A stretch of DNA of 64,000 nucleotides from a virus. Numbering within the stretch: position 1 is the first letter of the stretch; each line of letters starts with the position of its first letter. The translations under genes were made by a program, and so were the position numbers. The notes beneath the pieces are model-generated. The model was not told the DNA's origin and made no database searches. It saw nothing but the letters and a program-made list of their open reading frames with translations. Below, in pieces: positions 34,422 to 42,479 of this stretch. The stretch covers positions 214,496 through 278,495 of the IMG/VR virus record IMGVR_UViG_3300035183_000733; one strand, given 5' to 3'.

Positions 34422-36319
34422 GACCAGGCCCTCCCCTTCACGTAAAGCTCCCTGAATGCGTCGAGCAACGTACCGTTCCAGTTCTCTTCAACCCCGAACT
34501 GATACACGTTCATCTTGCTAATACGTTTTTCGTCGAACATCTGCTTGGCGTCCGCGATGCTCATCAGATCCACGCCGGAATCGTCGAACACGTGGGGGAA
34601 GCACGCAGCTATGGTTATGCGGTCATCCGGGTACTTGGCCTTGACCTCTGGTAGAATCATCTTAAAGCTCCAGTGATCTCCGAGCCCGCAATCGAGAACG
34701 ATATATCTGCGTCCCTTCAGCTTCACCCCCCACTCCTCCATCTTGCGCCTGAATACGGCCTCGTCGGCCTCCCATAGTTTGGAATCGTCGAAACTGCGTA
34801 TTCCACCCACGGTCTCCCTCAAATGATGAGTCACGGCAGAGCGGTCTATCAGGAGCTGCCACCCCGCACGTTTCATCTCGTGCGTGAATATAGTCTCCTC
34901 CCTGTGGCCAACTGTAGACAGCTCCTTACAGTACCCGTGCGCGGCTGCCACCTTCCTGAACACGAAGGTGCTGTACAGATGGTCTGCCGGTATAATGCCA
35001 GTTCCGACAGACCACTGTATGTTGCTGGACGAGCATATCTCCGATATTTTTGTGGAGCAAGGGCCGGGCACATTCTGCCCCGGAGTCGGGACGCTGCCCC
35101 CAACGGCGCCTACCCCTTCGTCGAAGCATGCCATCAGTTTCTCGAGGACATCCGGCTCGGCGGAGTTGTCGTCGTCGAGCCTCCATAGAAACTCGGTGCC
35201 CGCCATGTCGATGGCCTTCTGGTGGTTTAGCACCTGACCCTTTCCCTCGCCGAACACCACGTCCCAATTTATGCCGGCATCGAGGAGCATCTTGAACAGA
35301 TGCTGGTATACGCTGTACTTGCGCAGGTCGACCGGCTTCTCGTTGTAGTCGTCCATGAATATGATCAGACGCTTTGGCTTCAGCTTCTGGTTTATCACTG
35401 ACATTATGGCGAGCGGCAGCGTTGAGAAGTACCTGCCCCTGGTAGATATGTAGCAGGTCACGTCCGCGTGCGTAGCGTAATAAGCATTCTTGGTGCGATG
35501 CTCCAACAGCTTCATGCGCCTCTCGAACTTCTCCTCCCAACCGGCCACCTCTGAGTGAACCGTCGCCTCGCCGACGTGGTAGATCGGGTACGACGTGACG
35601 TAATCGCCGGCCGTCGGACCGTCGTCCGGCACACACACGCACCTGTACCCGTTCTTCTCGAGCCTCATGCAGAAATCGATGTCCTCTCCGCCACCGGGGT
35701 TGAACGTCTCGTCAAGGTATCCGATCTCATAGAACGTCCGGCGCCTTATCATGGCGAGGAAGAATATCACGAATGGCCTGCCCGTCTCCTTGGACATTAT
35801 CTTCTTTGGGCCGGTGATGCCGACGGTCGGGTCGAGGTCAAACGGCTCGCGGAGCATCTCGAGCCACTTGCCGTCCTTGCCCCACTCGAGAACCTGCGCA
35901 TCGTTGTTCATTAGAACCACGAACTCGCCCCTGGCGAGCCCCAACCCTATGTTAACTGCAACGGTGTATCCGAGCGGCTCGTCGATCTCGACTATCCTTA
36001 TGCGATACCCGTCCGCGTAATGCGGCGCCTCCCTCGCGTAATCGACGGTTCCGTCGGTGCAGCCGTTCGCCACGACTATCACCTCGGCGTCGCCGGATAC
36101 GAGCAGGTCCTTGGTCGACGTAATAACCGAATCGAGGCACGGCTTGAAGCAGTCCTCGAAGTGGTTGTACGTCGGTATTATTATTGAGTATTTGGGCAGC
36201 TTGACCCTTTCGAATTCTACCATACCATCTATTACCGGCGGATCGCCCATTTGTCGCGGGTCCCTAAAAAAAAATGACGAAACGGCGCTTCGGCCGAAAC
36301 AAAAGTTCGAAACGCGCAT
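34418..36319 (-). CDS. Tandem GT2 glycosyltransferase with C-terminal GT-B-like part
   Basis: The first GT2 domain (YSIIIPTYNHFEDCFKPCLD; GEFVVLMNNDAQVLEWG; GGGEDIDFCMRLEKNG) is followed by a second (CYISTRGRYFSTLPLAIMSV; FLWRLDDDNSAEPDVLEK; GHREETIFTHEMKRAGW). The last ~100 residues, RRYIVLDCGLGDHWSFKMIL, look like a GT9-type fragment. The start is uncertain: the first 32 residues look like non-coding sequence, so a start at 36250 or 36223 is possible. It heads the leftward half of the island. Confidence 0.8.
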   Translation of the reverse strand: MRVSNFCFGRSAVSSFFFRDPRQMGDPPVIDGMVEFERVKLPKYSIIIPTYNHFEDCFKPCLDSVITSTKDLLVSGDAEVIVVANGCTDGTVDYAREAPHYADGYRIRIVEIDEPLGYTVAVNIGLGLARGEFVVLMNNDAQVLEWGKDGKWLEMLREPFDLDPTVGITGPKKIMSKETGRPFVIFFLAMIRRRTFYEIGYLDETFNPGGGEDIDFCMRLEKNGYRCVCVPDDGPTAGDYVTSYPIYHVGEATVHSEVAGWEEKFERRMKLLEHRTKNAYYATHADVTCYISTRGRYFSTLPLAIMSVINQKLKPKRLIIFMDDYNEKPVDLRKYSVYQHLFKMLLDAGINWDVVFGEGKGQVLNHQKAIDMAGTEFLWRLDDDNSAEPDVLEKLMACFDEGVGAVGGSVPTPGQNVPGPCSTKISEICSSSNIQWSVGTGIIPADHLYSTFVFRKVAAAHGYCKELSTVGHREETIFTHEMKRAGWQLLIDRSAVTHHLRETVGGIRSFDDSKLWEADEAVFRRKMEEWGVKLKGRRYIVLDCGLGDHWSFKMILPEVKAKYPDDRITIAACFPHVFDDSGVDLMSIADAKQMFDEKRISKMNVYQFGVEENWNGTLLDAFRELYVKGRAWS

Positions 36320-36451
36320 AAAAAAATTATCCCAAAAACCCCAGGGTTTGTAACCGGTTAAGTACTTACGCGGTGGAAGAATCTCCAGCCGTCGCTGATC
36401 GGACCCGAAAATTTGCCTATATTAGGCCGATTGACAAACAAAAAGATAACC

Positions 36452-36805
36452 ATGAAAAAATTCATGTTAGTCCTGCTCGCGCTGTCGTTCGCTGCTGCTG
36501 GATCGGCGCAGAGCGAGACCAAGTCGCCCAGGAAGATCAACTCGGTGACGCAGAATACCGCTGAGCAGCAGACGGCCGAGATGATACCGGCAGACACGCA
36601 GCTGATCGCTGTGGTGACGATGAAGAAGGACACGCTTTTCTTCAACAAGGACGAGGCCATCTGCTACACCATCAAGGAGGTGTGGGACATGAATAACTAC
36701 CCGGATCGCCCGGTGATCCTCTTCGTGTCTAACGACCAACTCAAGTCGGTGTACAGCCGAGTTTATGGCGTGAAAGTGGAGGTAGAGGGTCCGATCAAGA
36801 ACTAA
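36452..36805 (+). CDS. Small exported protein (117 aa)
   Basis: The start MKKFMLVLLALSFAAAGSAQ is chosen because it is a textbook signal peptide with an AxA-like cleavage site near residue 19; an in-frame ATG 39 bases upstream lacks this. The mature part (AVVTMKKDTLFFNKDEAICY; DRPVILFVSNDQLKSVYSRV) is a small strand-rich domain. It is the first rightward gene after the divergence at 36.3 kb. Function unknown; export to the periplasm is inferred. Confidence 0.7.
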   Translation: MKKFMLVLLALSFAAAGSAQSETKSPRKINSVTQNTAEQQTAEMIPADTQLIAVVTMKKDTLFFNKDEAICYTIKEVWDMNNYPDRPVILFVSNDQLKSVYSRVYGVKVEVEGPIKN

Positions 36806-36827
36806 CCGATCTACGATTTTCAAGTCC

Positions 36828-38069
36828 ATGCTCGCCATTCAGAAACACATAATAGAGCACGGGCTCGACGCGACCATCGAGAAGTTCAAGCTCGATTTCA
36901 AGGACTATCCGCACAAAGTGCTGCTTAAGTACAAGCAGATAGAGTCCCCTATGTCCATGCCAGAGGTGCAGGACGCGAGGGGGCTCGTTCTTCGCAAGTC
37001 CGACTGGAGCGTCCTGTCCCTTGCATTCAGAAAATTCTTCAACGTGGGCGAGGGCAACGGCGAGCCATTAGACTGGTCGACCGCGCGCATCTACGAGAAG
37101 CTCGACGGCACGCTCGTGCACGTCTACAGCGACGGCCATGATATTTGTTTTGGTACAACCGGCACCGCTGAGGGGGAGGGATCTGTGGATAACTTCCATT
37201 GGTCCCCGGACGGGGCGACAGAGGGGTCGTTCGGCACGTTCGCCGATCTTTTCTGGAAGGCGTTCCTCGAGACCAACCGGGCGGTAGCCCCCGACGGCAT
37301 GGTATACGAGAGCAGGAGGCAGGCGTTCGCCCGGTGGTCCGGATACACGCTCGCGTTCGAGCTGTGCACGCCGTACAACATAGTGGTCACGCCGCACACA
37401 GATTTCCGCGTGTACCTTCTCGGCGCTCGCAAGCTGGACACAATGGAGGAGGTCGGTTTCGACGACCTCAATAGGATGGCGGAGGCGCTTGGCGTGCTTA
37501 GACCGAGGACGTTCGACGTGAGCGATGTCGACGAGCTCATGGTCATGGTGGCGAAACAGCCGTTCAGCATGGAGGGCGTGGTGGCGTGCGACGCGAACTT
37601 CAACAGGCGCAAGCTGAAGAACCCGGCATACGTATCGGTTCACCACATGCGCAAAGCTACCGCTTACTGGAGGATAGTCGACGTTGTCCGTTCCGGCGAG
37701 ATGGACGAGTACCTCGCGTACTTCCCGGGAAGGAAGGAGGAGGTGTCCGATATTGAGTCAAAATGGAAAAGCTTAATATCTAAGATGGAAGAGATGGCGG
37801 CGGACGTCAAGCCGCACGCAGATAAAGTGAGGGCGAGCGACCCGGAATCTCCAGAATCGAGACTCGCAAGAAAGGACGCGGCAATGTTTATATCAAAGGA
37901 GGCGAAGCGGAGGGGGTTGACCCCTTTCCAGGCTTACTTCTTCAATATGCTCGGCGGCGCCAGGGCTGTGCGCTCGCCGGAATCGAGGACCGCCAATCTG
38001 TACGACTATTTGTTGCGATACGACGGAAGAGAGATGTATGCGCAGCTTAAAAAGTGGAAGATGGAATAA
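36828..38069 (+). CDS. rnlA: RNA ligase, T4 Rnl1-like
   Basis: IYEKLDGTLVHVY holds motif I with the nucleotidyl lysine K91; ARGLVLRKSDWSVLSLAFRK is the upstream conserved block, ELCTPYNIVV motif III-like, FSMEGVVACD motif IV and KLKNPAYVSVHHM motif V. The C-terminal ~140 helical residues match the Rnl1-specific domain. 413 residues versus 374 for T4 Rnl1. Rnl1 reseals tRNAs cut by host anticodon nucleases. A phosphatase/kinase partner may be the HAD protein at 58141. Confidence 0.9.
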   Translation: MLAIQKHIIEHGLDATIEKFKLDFKDYPHKVLLKYKQIESPMSMPEVQDARGLVLRKSDWSVLSLAFRKFFNVGEGNGEPLDWSTARIYEKLDGTLVHVYSDGHDICFGTTGTAEGEGSVDNFHWSPDGATEGSFGTFADLFWKAFLETNRAVAPDGMVYESRRQAFARWSGYTLAFELCTPYNIVVTPHTDFRVYLLGARKLDTMEEVGFDDLNRMAEALGVLRPRTFDVSDVDELMVMVAKQPFSMEGVVACDANFNRRKLKNPAYVSVHHMRKATAYWRIVDVVRSGEMDEYLAYFPGRKEEVSDIESKWKSLISKMEEMAADVKPHADKVRASDPESPESRLARKDAAMFISKEAKRRGLTPFQAYFFNMLGGARAVRSPESRTANLYDYLLRYDGREMYAQLKKWKME

Positions 38070-38212
38070 TTCTGCAGGGCAAGAATAAATTCGTTGATTT
38101 TTTGTTATTATTGTTGTGGCGCGTCGATATAGAAGCGCGGCCCTTCACACCAAGGCCTAAGTTCGAGGCGGCGGTCACCAGGTAGGTGTTAGACGATTAT
38201 GCGTGATGGCGG

Positions 38213-39265
38213 ATGTCATCGTTTGTTAAACCTATTTTCAAATTAGAAAGCATGGGAAGAAATGCAAGAAGAAACGACGAAGTACCTATTGAGGGGAAGG
38301 TCGATGAGTCCAAGAATGATAGCGAGCAGAAGCCCTCGGAAATGCAATGGTCGGTACACGATGCGGGGACCGTGTTCTCTCCGTGTAACGAGACGAGGAG
38401 CAAAGTGCCGGCAGGAGTCTACAGGCTCGGCTACTCACAACACCTTGGGACATACATGTCCAAGAACAACACTATACTTAGCGACAAGTTGCTGAGGCTT
38501 CCGATCAAGGAATGCAACGAGATCATAGACGACGTCAAGAACTTCTGGGAGGAGACGACCAAGCACAAGTTCAAGGAGTATAATACTGTGTACAAGCGGG
38601 GCATCATAGTGTATGGTCCTCCGGGCAACGGCAAGTCGTACATGATGCAGATAATAATATCCGACCTCGTCAAGCAGAACGGCGTCGTGATCACGCTCGA
38701 CACCGTGAACTGCGTCGAGCTTTTCGTGGGATTCGCACAGAAATTCAGGAAGATAGAACCGGAGCGACCGCTCGTCGTTATTCTTGAAGATATAGATAAC
38801 GTCATAGATGCGGGTGCAAACGTGCTGTCCGCCTTGATGAACATCCTTGATGGTGTAAACCAGATAGACAACGTCGTGTATCTTGCAACTACCAACTATC
38901 CGGAGAAACTTCAAGAGCGTATCTCGAACAGGCCGAGCAGGTTCGACCGTGTGTATCTCGTGGACGCGCCGAACAGGGAGGTTCGTGAGTACTTCATAAG
39001 ACACAAACTTCACCAGAAGGATGTGGACGAGCTCGACATGGAGAAGTGGCTGAACGCCACTGACGGACTTAGTTTGTCCCACATAAAGGAACTCATAGTG
39101 TCAGTGGTGATACTCGGGAAGGCGTTTGACGAGGTGATAGCTCACTTCGAGGACATGAAGCGTCCGAAGAACGGAAGAGGCGCAATTAAAAACGTGGGGT
39201 TCATGCGCCAGAAAAACGAGGGACTGGAAGAGAAAAGACGAGCGGGATTTGCGGCCGGTAATTAA
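38213..39265 (+). CDS. AAA+ ATPase
   Basis: IIVYGPPGNGKSYMMQIIIS is Walker A, LVVILEDIDNVIDAGANVLS Walker B, YLATTNYPEKLQERISNRPS holds sensor 1, and RPSRFDRVYLVD the arginine-finger end, in the order seen in BCS1/FtsH-type AAA domains. The N-terminal ~110 residues are a separate region. There is no protease domain or membrane segment. It may remodel a protein complex; the partner is unknown. The next gene follows directly at its stop. Confidence 0.85.
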   Translation: MSSFVKPIFKLESMGRNARRNDEVPIEGKVDESKNDSEQKPSEMQWSVHDAGTVFSPCNETRSKVPAGVYRLGYSQHLGTYMSKNNTILSDKLLRLPIKECNEIIDDVKNFWEETTKHKFKEYNTVYKRGIIVYGPPGNGKSYMMQIIISDLVKQNGVVITLDTVNCVELFVGFAQKFRKIEPERPLVVILEDIDNVIDAGANVLSALMNILDGVNQIDNVVYLATTNYPEKLQERISNRPSRFDRVYLVDAPNREVREYFIRHKLHQKDVDELDMEKWLNATDGLSLSHIKELIVSVVILGKAFDEVIAHFEDMKRPKNGRGAIKNVGFMRQKNEGLEEKRRAGFAAGN

Positions 39266-40033
39266 ATGATAAAGGTTGATATGGACACACCAATGACAAA
39301 ACCACACCTGACCCAGTCGGAAATGATGGAGCAAGGCAAAATAATGTTCGAGCGGTACGGATGCCTGACCGGCAAAGTGTACGCGGACAACGCCCTGGAA
39401 TTCGGCAAGAACGTGCTGTGCAAAGTGAACACCATGAAATCGCACGGCGACTCGCACTACGTCGGCGGATTCCTGGTGATGAAGCACGACGACGGTAAGG
39501 GCACCGAACTCTACGAGGTGCGCGATGGCGACACGTTCCGCGCCACCGACCCGGTCGAGGTCACCGAAGCAGAACTCGAGGGCTTGCACAGCCTTATCGT
39601 CGAGGAGTTCCAGCAAGCGTACGGCAGGATCTCGGAGAAGAGCTACCTGTTCAAGTTCGAAGACGGCGAGGGCAAGAAGCTCGAGCAGGTTCTCCCGTAC
39701 ATAAACGCGAGCAGGCTCAACAATTACCCGGTGCACTTCTACTACGCACCCACGTCGGCATGCTTCAGGCTCGTCGAGATACTTCCGGAGAACGTGGTCA
39801 TAGAGAGGAACGAAGACGGCGAGACGAAGGTGAAGTCGTTCAAGTACAGGGAGAACCAGTTGACCATAGAGGGCAACCCATTCAGCTCGAGCAACCGTAA
39901 CCTCCGGCTAATTCGGTTCAAGAGCCAGGAGCTGAAAGACTCGGCGACGGATGGCGTGCAGTTCGGCACTGACATGCTGTACTTGCTGAGCAGGTGGCAC
40001 TATCAGCAGATACTTGAGTTGATAATGGACTGA
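39266..40033 (+). CDS. Hypothetical protein (255 aa)
   Basis: A soluble acidic protein, MIKVDMDTPMTKPHLTQSEM onward, with no recognised motif. Segment LLSRWHYQQILELIMD at the C-terminus is helical, the middle (HYVGGFLVMKHDDGKGTELY) strand-rich. It starts at the base after the AAA+ gene stop, so the two are probably one operon, which suggests a shared process. Confidence 0.65.
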   Translation: MIKVDMDTPMTKPHLTQSEMMEQGKIMFERYGCLTGKVYADNALEFGKNVLCKVNTMKSHGDSHYVGGFLVMKHDDGKGTELYEVRDGDTFRATDPVEVTEAELEGLHSLIVEEFQQAYGRISEKSYLFKFEDGEGKKLEQVLPYINASRLNNYPVHFYYAPTSACFRLVEILPENVVIERNEDGETKVKSFKYRENQLTIEGNPFSSSNRNLRLIRFKSQELKDSATDGVQFGTDMLYLLSRWHYQQILELIMD

Positions 40034-40060
40034 AACTAAAACACACAAACACGATATAAA

Positions 40061-40342
40061 ATGCTTACTATAGTTTACGTTCCGCCTGGAAAGTACGGGC
40101 ACATGATAGATACCTTTTTTCACGCGACCACGAATGGTAAGGATGCCATGATGGGTCTTGCGGACCCTGAGTTAAAGGTGGATATTCCGTGCGTTGGGCA
40201 TGTCCAATCAGAGAACGCGGAGGGCGCAATATCCGAGAGGGCTGTCAGGTGCCTTGAGTACTGCAAGAACGAAAGACCGACAAAGTTCGACGAGATGGTG
40301 AAGACCCTCGGAGAGCTCGCGAATGTGCACAACATAAAGTAA
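40061..40342 (+). CDS. Hypothetical protein (93 aa)
   Basis: A small soluble protein beginning MLTIVYVPPGKYGHMIDTFF. It has two cysteines (PCVGH and RCLEYCKNE) but no zinc pattern. The leader before the ATG is A-rich (AACACACAAACACGATATAA), as often found in Bacteroidetes genes. Its stop overlaps the phosphatase start by one base, implying coupling. Confidence 0.6.
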   Translation: MLTIVYVPPGKYGHMIDTFFHATTNGKDAMMGLADPELKVDIPCVGHVQSENAEGAISERAVRCLEYCKNERPTKFDEMVKTLGELANVHNIK

Positions 40343-41229
40343 TGGAAGACAGAGAATTCAGAGAACAGCTAAAGATGATGGAGACCATGCGGGAGATGGG
40401 GAAGTTCTACGCATGTATAGCGGACGTGCACGGCGAGATAAGCGAGCTGGAGCGGGTGCTCGCGTCCATCGAGGCATGGCGCAAGTACAACAAGGTGTCC
40501 AAGGACAACCCCCAGTATGTGTTTCTCGGCGACTTCATCGACCGCGGGCCCGAGCCTCGAGCCGTCATAATGAAGGTTAAGGAGTACGTGGACAACGGAG
40601 CTATATGCCTGTTCGGCAATCACGACGCATTTCTCGTTGGCACAGGCGACATGTCGATGACACAGTTCGAGAACGGCAAGTGGGCGTATCATTCGCACCT
40701 ATGGTCGATAAACCACGGGTGGAAGACCTGCGTCCAGCTGTATGGCGCGAGGCCCACGGATATAGAGCCGCTCAGAAACGAGAACATGGGAATACCGACC
40801 GGTGAGGACGTTAATGTCTACTGGGGAAAAATACTCGATAGCGAGGAGTACGCGTTCTTGAAAGAGCACGCCAAGCTGTTTCATGAGACGGACTCGCTGT
40901 TCTTCAGTCATGCGCCGCAGAGCAAAAATGAGTACACGAACAACAGCCTTATATGGGGGAGGCAGTCCGACTACAGCAACCCGAAGGGCGACGGCTGCTT
41001 CATAACCCCGAACAACAAGATGATGTCCGTTCACGGGCACTTCCACAGGTTGAGCCAGGGCATTAACTTCCCAAGGATACATAACTACGTTCACGGCGGA
41101 CTGCCCAAGCAGGTGGTGCTCGCCGATTGCGGATGTGGGTGCGGATCGGGCGGCAGGTTGATGTCTGTGATAGTTAAGGAATTCGACGTAGCGGCCCGCA
41201 GGGCGCCGCGAATTATGGCGATTATATAG
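40342..41229 (+). CDS. PPP-family metallophosphatase
   Basis: CIADVHGEISELERVL (D-x-H), VFLGDFIDRGPEPRAVI (GDxxDRG), ICLFGNHDAFLVG (GNH) and MMSVHGHFHRLSQG (HGH) are the metal-binding blocks of PPP phosphatases in the correct order. The group includes lambda protein phosphatase and ApaH-like Ap4A/RNA-cap hydrolases. 295 residues. Substrate could be phosphoprotein, dinucleoside polyphosphate or RNA 5' end. Confidence 0.88.
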   Translation: MEDREFREQLKMMETMREMGKFYACIADVHGEISELERVLASIEAWRKYNKVSKDNPQYVFLGDFIDRGPEPRAVIMKVKEYVDNGAICLFGNHDAFLVGTGDMSMTQFENGKWAYHSHLWSINHGWKTCVQLYGARPTDIEPLRNENMGIPTGEDVNVYWGKILDSEEYAFLKEHAKLFHETDSLFFSHAPQSKNEYTNNSLIWGRQSDYSNPKGDGCFITPNNKMMSVHGHFHRLSQGINFPRIHNYVHGGLPKQVVLADCGCGCGSGGRLMSVIVKEFDVAARRAPRIMAII

Positions 41230-41262
41230 TAAAGTAAGTAAAACCAACAAAAAACAAAAACA

Positions 41263-41445
41263 ATGGAAAAGTTCGAAAAGATCAAGGAGCTTGTAGCTTC
41301 GTTAGAGCCGGAAGTGGCTAAGTTTGAAAGTGGAAACGCTTCTGCAGGAACTCGTGCGCGCGGAATCCTGCAGGAGATAGCCGTTCTCTGCAAAGAGAGC
41401 CGCGCCGACATCCAGGCAGCTAAGAATGCCAAGAAGGGTTCTTAA
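41263..41445 (+). CDS. Histone H1-like protein (Hc1 family)
   Basis: Sixty residues, KFEKIKELVASLEPEVAKFE then GTRARGILQEIAVLCKESRA and a lysine tail, match the small histone H1 proteins common in Bacteroidetes. These are short helical basic proteins thought to bind DNA. It is preceded by an A-rich leader and followed by a strong terminator, so it is likely highly expressed. The phage copy may compact DNA or replace the host protein. Confidence 0.85.
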   Translation: MEKFEKIKELVASLEPEVAKFESGNASAGTRARGILQEIAVLCKESRADIQAAKNAKKGS

Positions 41446-41469
41446 GCAGTTATTCGTACGGAAATAAGA

Positions 41470-41496
41470 GGGTCGCAATTCCAGCGACCCTTTTTT
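41470..41496 (+). terminator. Rho-independent terminator after the histone H1-like gene
   Basis: GGGTCGC (41470-41476) pairs perfectly with GCGACCC (41484-41490) around a 7-base loop, followed by six T's. It closes the transcript from the phosphatase and H1-like genes. Confidence 0.92.
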
Positions 41497-41513
41497 ATTT
41501 GTATTTTTATTCG

Positions 41514-41522
41514 TAACTTTAC
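41514..41522 (+). promoter_or_regulatory. Candidate TAnnTTTR promoter box directly before a start codon
   Basis: TAACTTTAC lies three bases before the ATG at 41526; about 18 bases upstream is a T-run (the terminator's) that could act as the -33 element. It resembles the Bacteroidetes -7 consensus TAnnTTTG. The spacing predicts a nearly leaderless transcript. Confidence 0.4.
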
Positions 41523-41525
41523 TCT

Positions 41526-41777
41526 ATGAATAAAATCAAAGCCGAAATAAATGGGCACAACCTTGAGCTGTGGTATCACAGTACGCTCGGTGTTCTGGAA
41601 GCGGTTTACCATCCTCGTACACTGCTTACGTCAGAGCCGTCCAGGCCTTTGTGCCTCGACTTCTTTTCGTGGAGCATCGCGTGCCGACCGATTATAGTAG
41701 AGACAATGTATTCGGGGGTTGAATTTTCTGTGAGAAACGAGACCGGCCCGTTGTCCAGCATGAACGTAATGCTGTAA
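41526..41777 (+). CDS. Hypothetical protein, probably frameshifted 5' part
   Basis: Begins MNKIKAEINGHNLELWYHST, which looks like a real start behind the candidate promoter. The frame ends at 41777, and reading-frame quality changes near 41765-41825: a second frame reads VMEVDSGILKTDHQTHTLEV and then the original frame resumes as KFDEVRVAVPGG. This suggests one longer protein (about 41526-42134) broken by two or more indels. No family is recognised. Confidence 0.45.
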   Translation: MNKIKAEINGHNLELWYHSTLGVLEAVYHPRTLLTSEPSRPLCLDFFSWSIACRPIIVETMYSGVEFSVRNETGPLSSMNVML

Positions 41778-41840
41778 TGGAAGTAGACTCTGGCATATTG
41801 AAGACAGATCACCAGACGCATACTCTCGAAGTTTGATGAG

Positions 41841-42134
41841 GTGCGCGTGGCCGTTCCAGGCGGGGAGTCTCCGTTCGAGCACGTATTCTTAATAGCTGAC
41901 ATGCCTGACGTCAAGCATATCGTTGACCAATTCAAAATGGATGTAACTTACTTGGTGATGTACAATAGCCGTGTCAGGCAGGAGTATAAGGACAACATTT
42001 ACATTCACGAAAACAACTATAATTTAGAAACTATGGTAAGATCGGTACAACCAGCATCATTAGAAACTATCAAGGGCATTCTTGCGGTCCTTCCCGAACC
42101 ATCGTCCATAAAGATCAATATGTCGTGGGATTAA
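41841..42134 (+). CDS. Hypothetical protein, probably 3' part of the preceding gene
   Basis: An open frame from 41802 reads RQITRRILSKFDEVRVAVPG and continues through FEHVFLIADMPDVKHIVDQF to INMSWD. A GTG at 41841 is the only start-like codon near its 5' end. The frame is the same as the gene starting at 41526, which is interrupted in between. It ends as the next frame starts (overlap of 10 bases). Confidence 0.45.
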   Translation: MRVAVPGGESPFEHVFLIADMPDVKHIVDQFKMDVTYLVMYNSRVRQEYKDNIYIHENNYNLETMVRSVQPASLETIKGILAVLPEPSSIKINMSWD

Positions 42135-42469
42135 ACAACGGCCTCGCCGAGAGGGTATCTCAGTTGCTACTTGGTCAGACTGGGATCGAGCTTGTTTGCA
42201 GGGATTCGGTTGTGCTCATGATGAAGGACCCTTCTAAAGAGAAGCTGATTGATCTTTGTACAAGCAAAATACCGCCGCGTGATATTCCAATGTGGCTTGA
42301 AGAAGCGTGTTTCTTCCAGGAAGACCACACAATAAACGTTCACCTGACAAACTATGAACTGACCATCGACTACTGGGAACCTAATGATATAGTCACAGGC
42401 ATCCTCAAAGCGGCCGAGAAGTTCGATGACATCACTGTCAAGGTAAACAAAATACCAAGTAACCTATAA
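42125..42469 (+). CDS. Hypothetical protein (114 aa)
   Basis: A frame starting with GTG at 42125 reads GLNNGLAERVSQLLLGQTGI and ends KAAEKFDDITVKVNKIPSNL, with balanced strand-helix content. The GTG overlaps the previous frame's stop. It stops 10 bases before the PRPP-synthetase-like gene. No motif is recognised. Confidence 0.55.
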   Translation: MGLNNGLAERVSQLLLGQTGIELVCRDSVVLMMKDPSKEKLIDLCTSKIPPRDIPMWLEEACFFQEDHTINVHLTNYELTIDYWEPNDIVTGILKAAEKFDDITVKVNKIPSNL

Positions 42470-42479
42470 TTCCAGCAAT

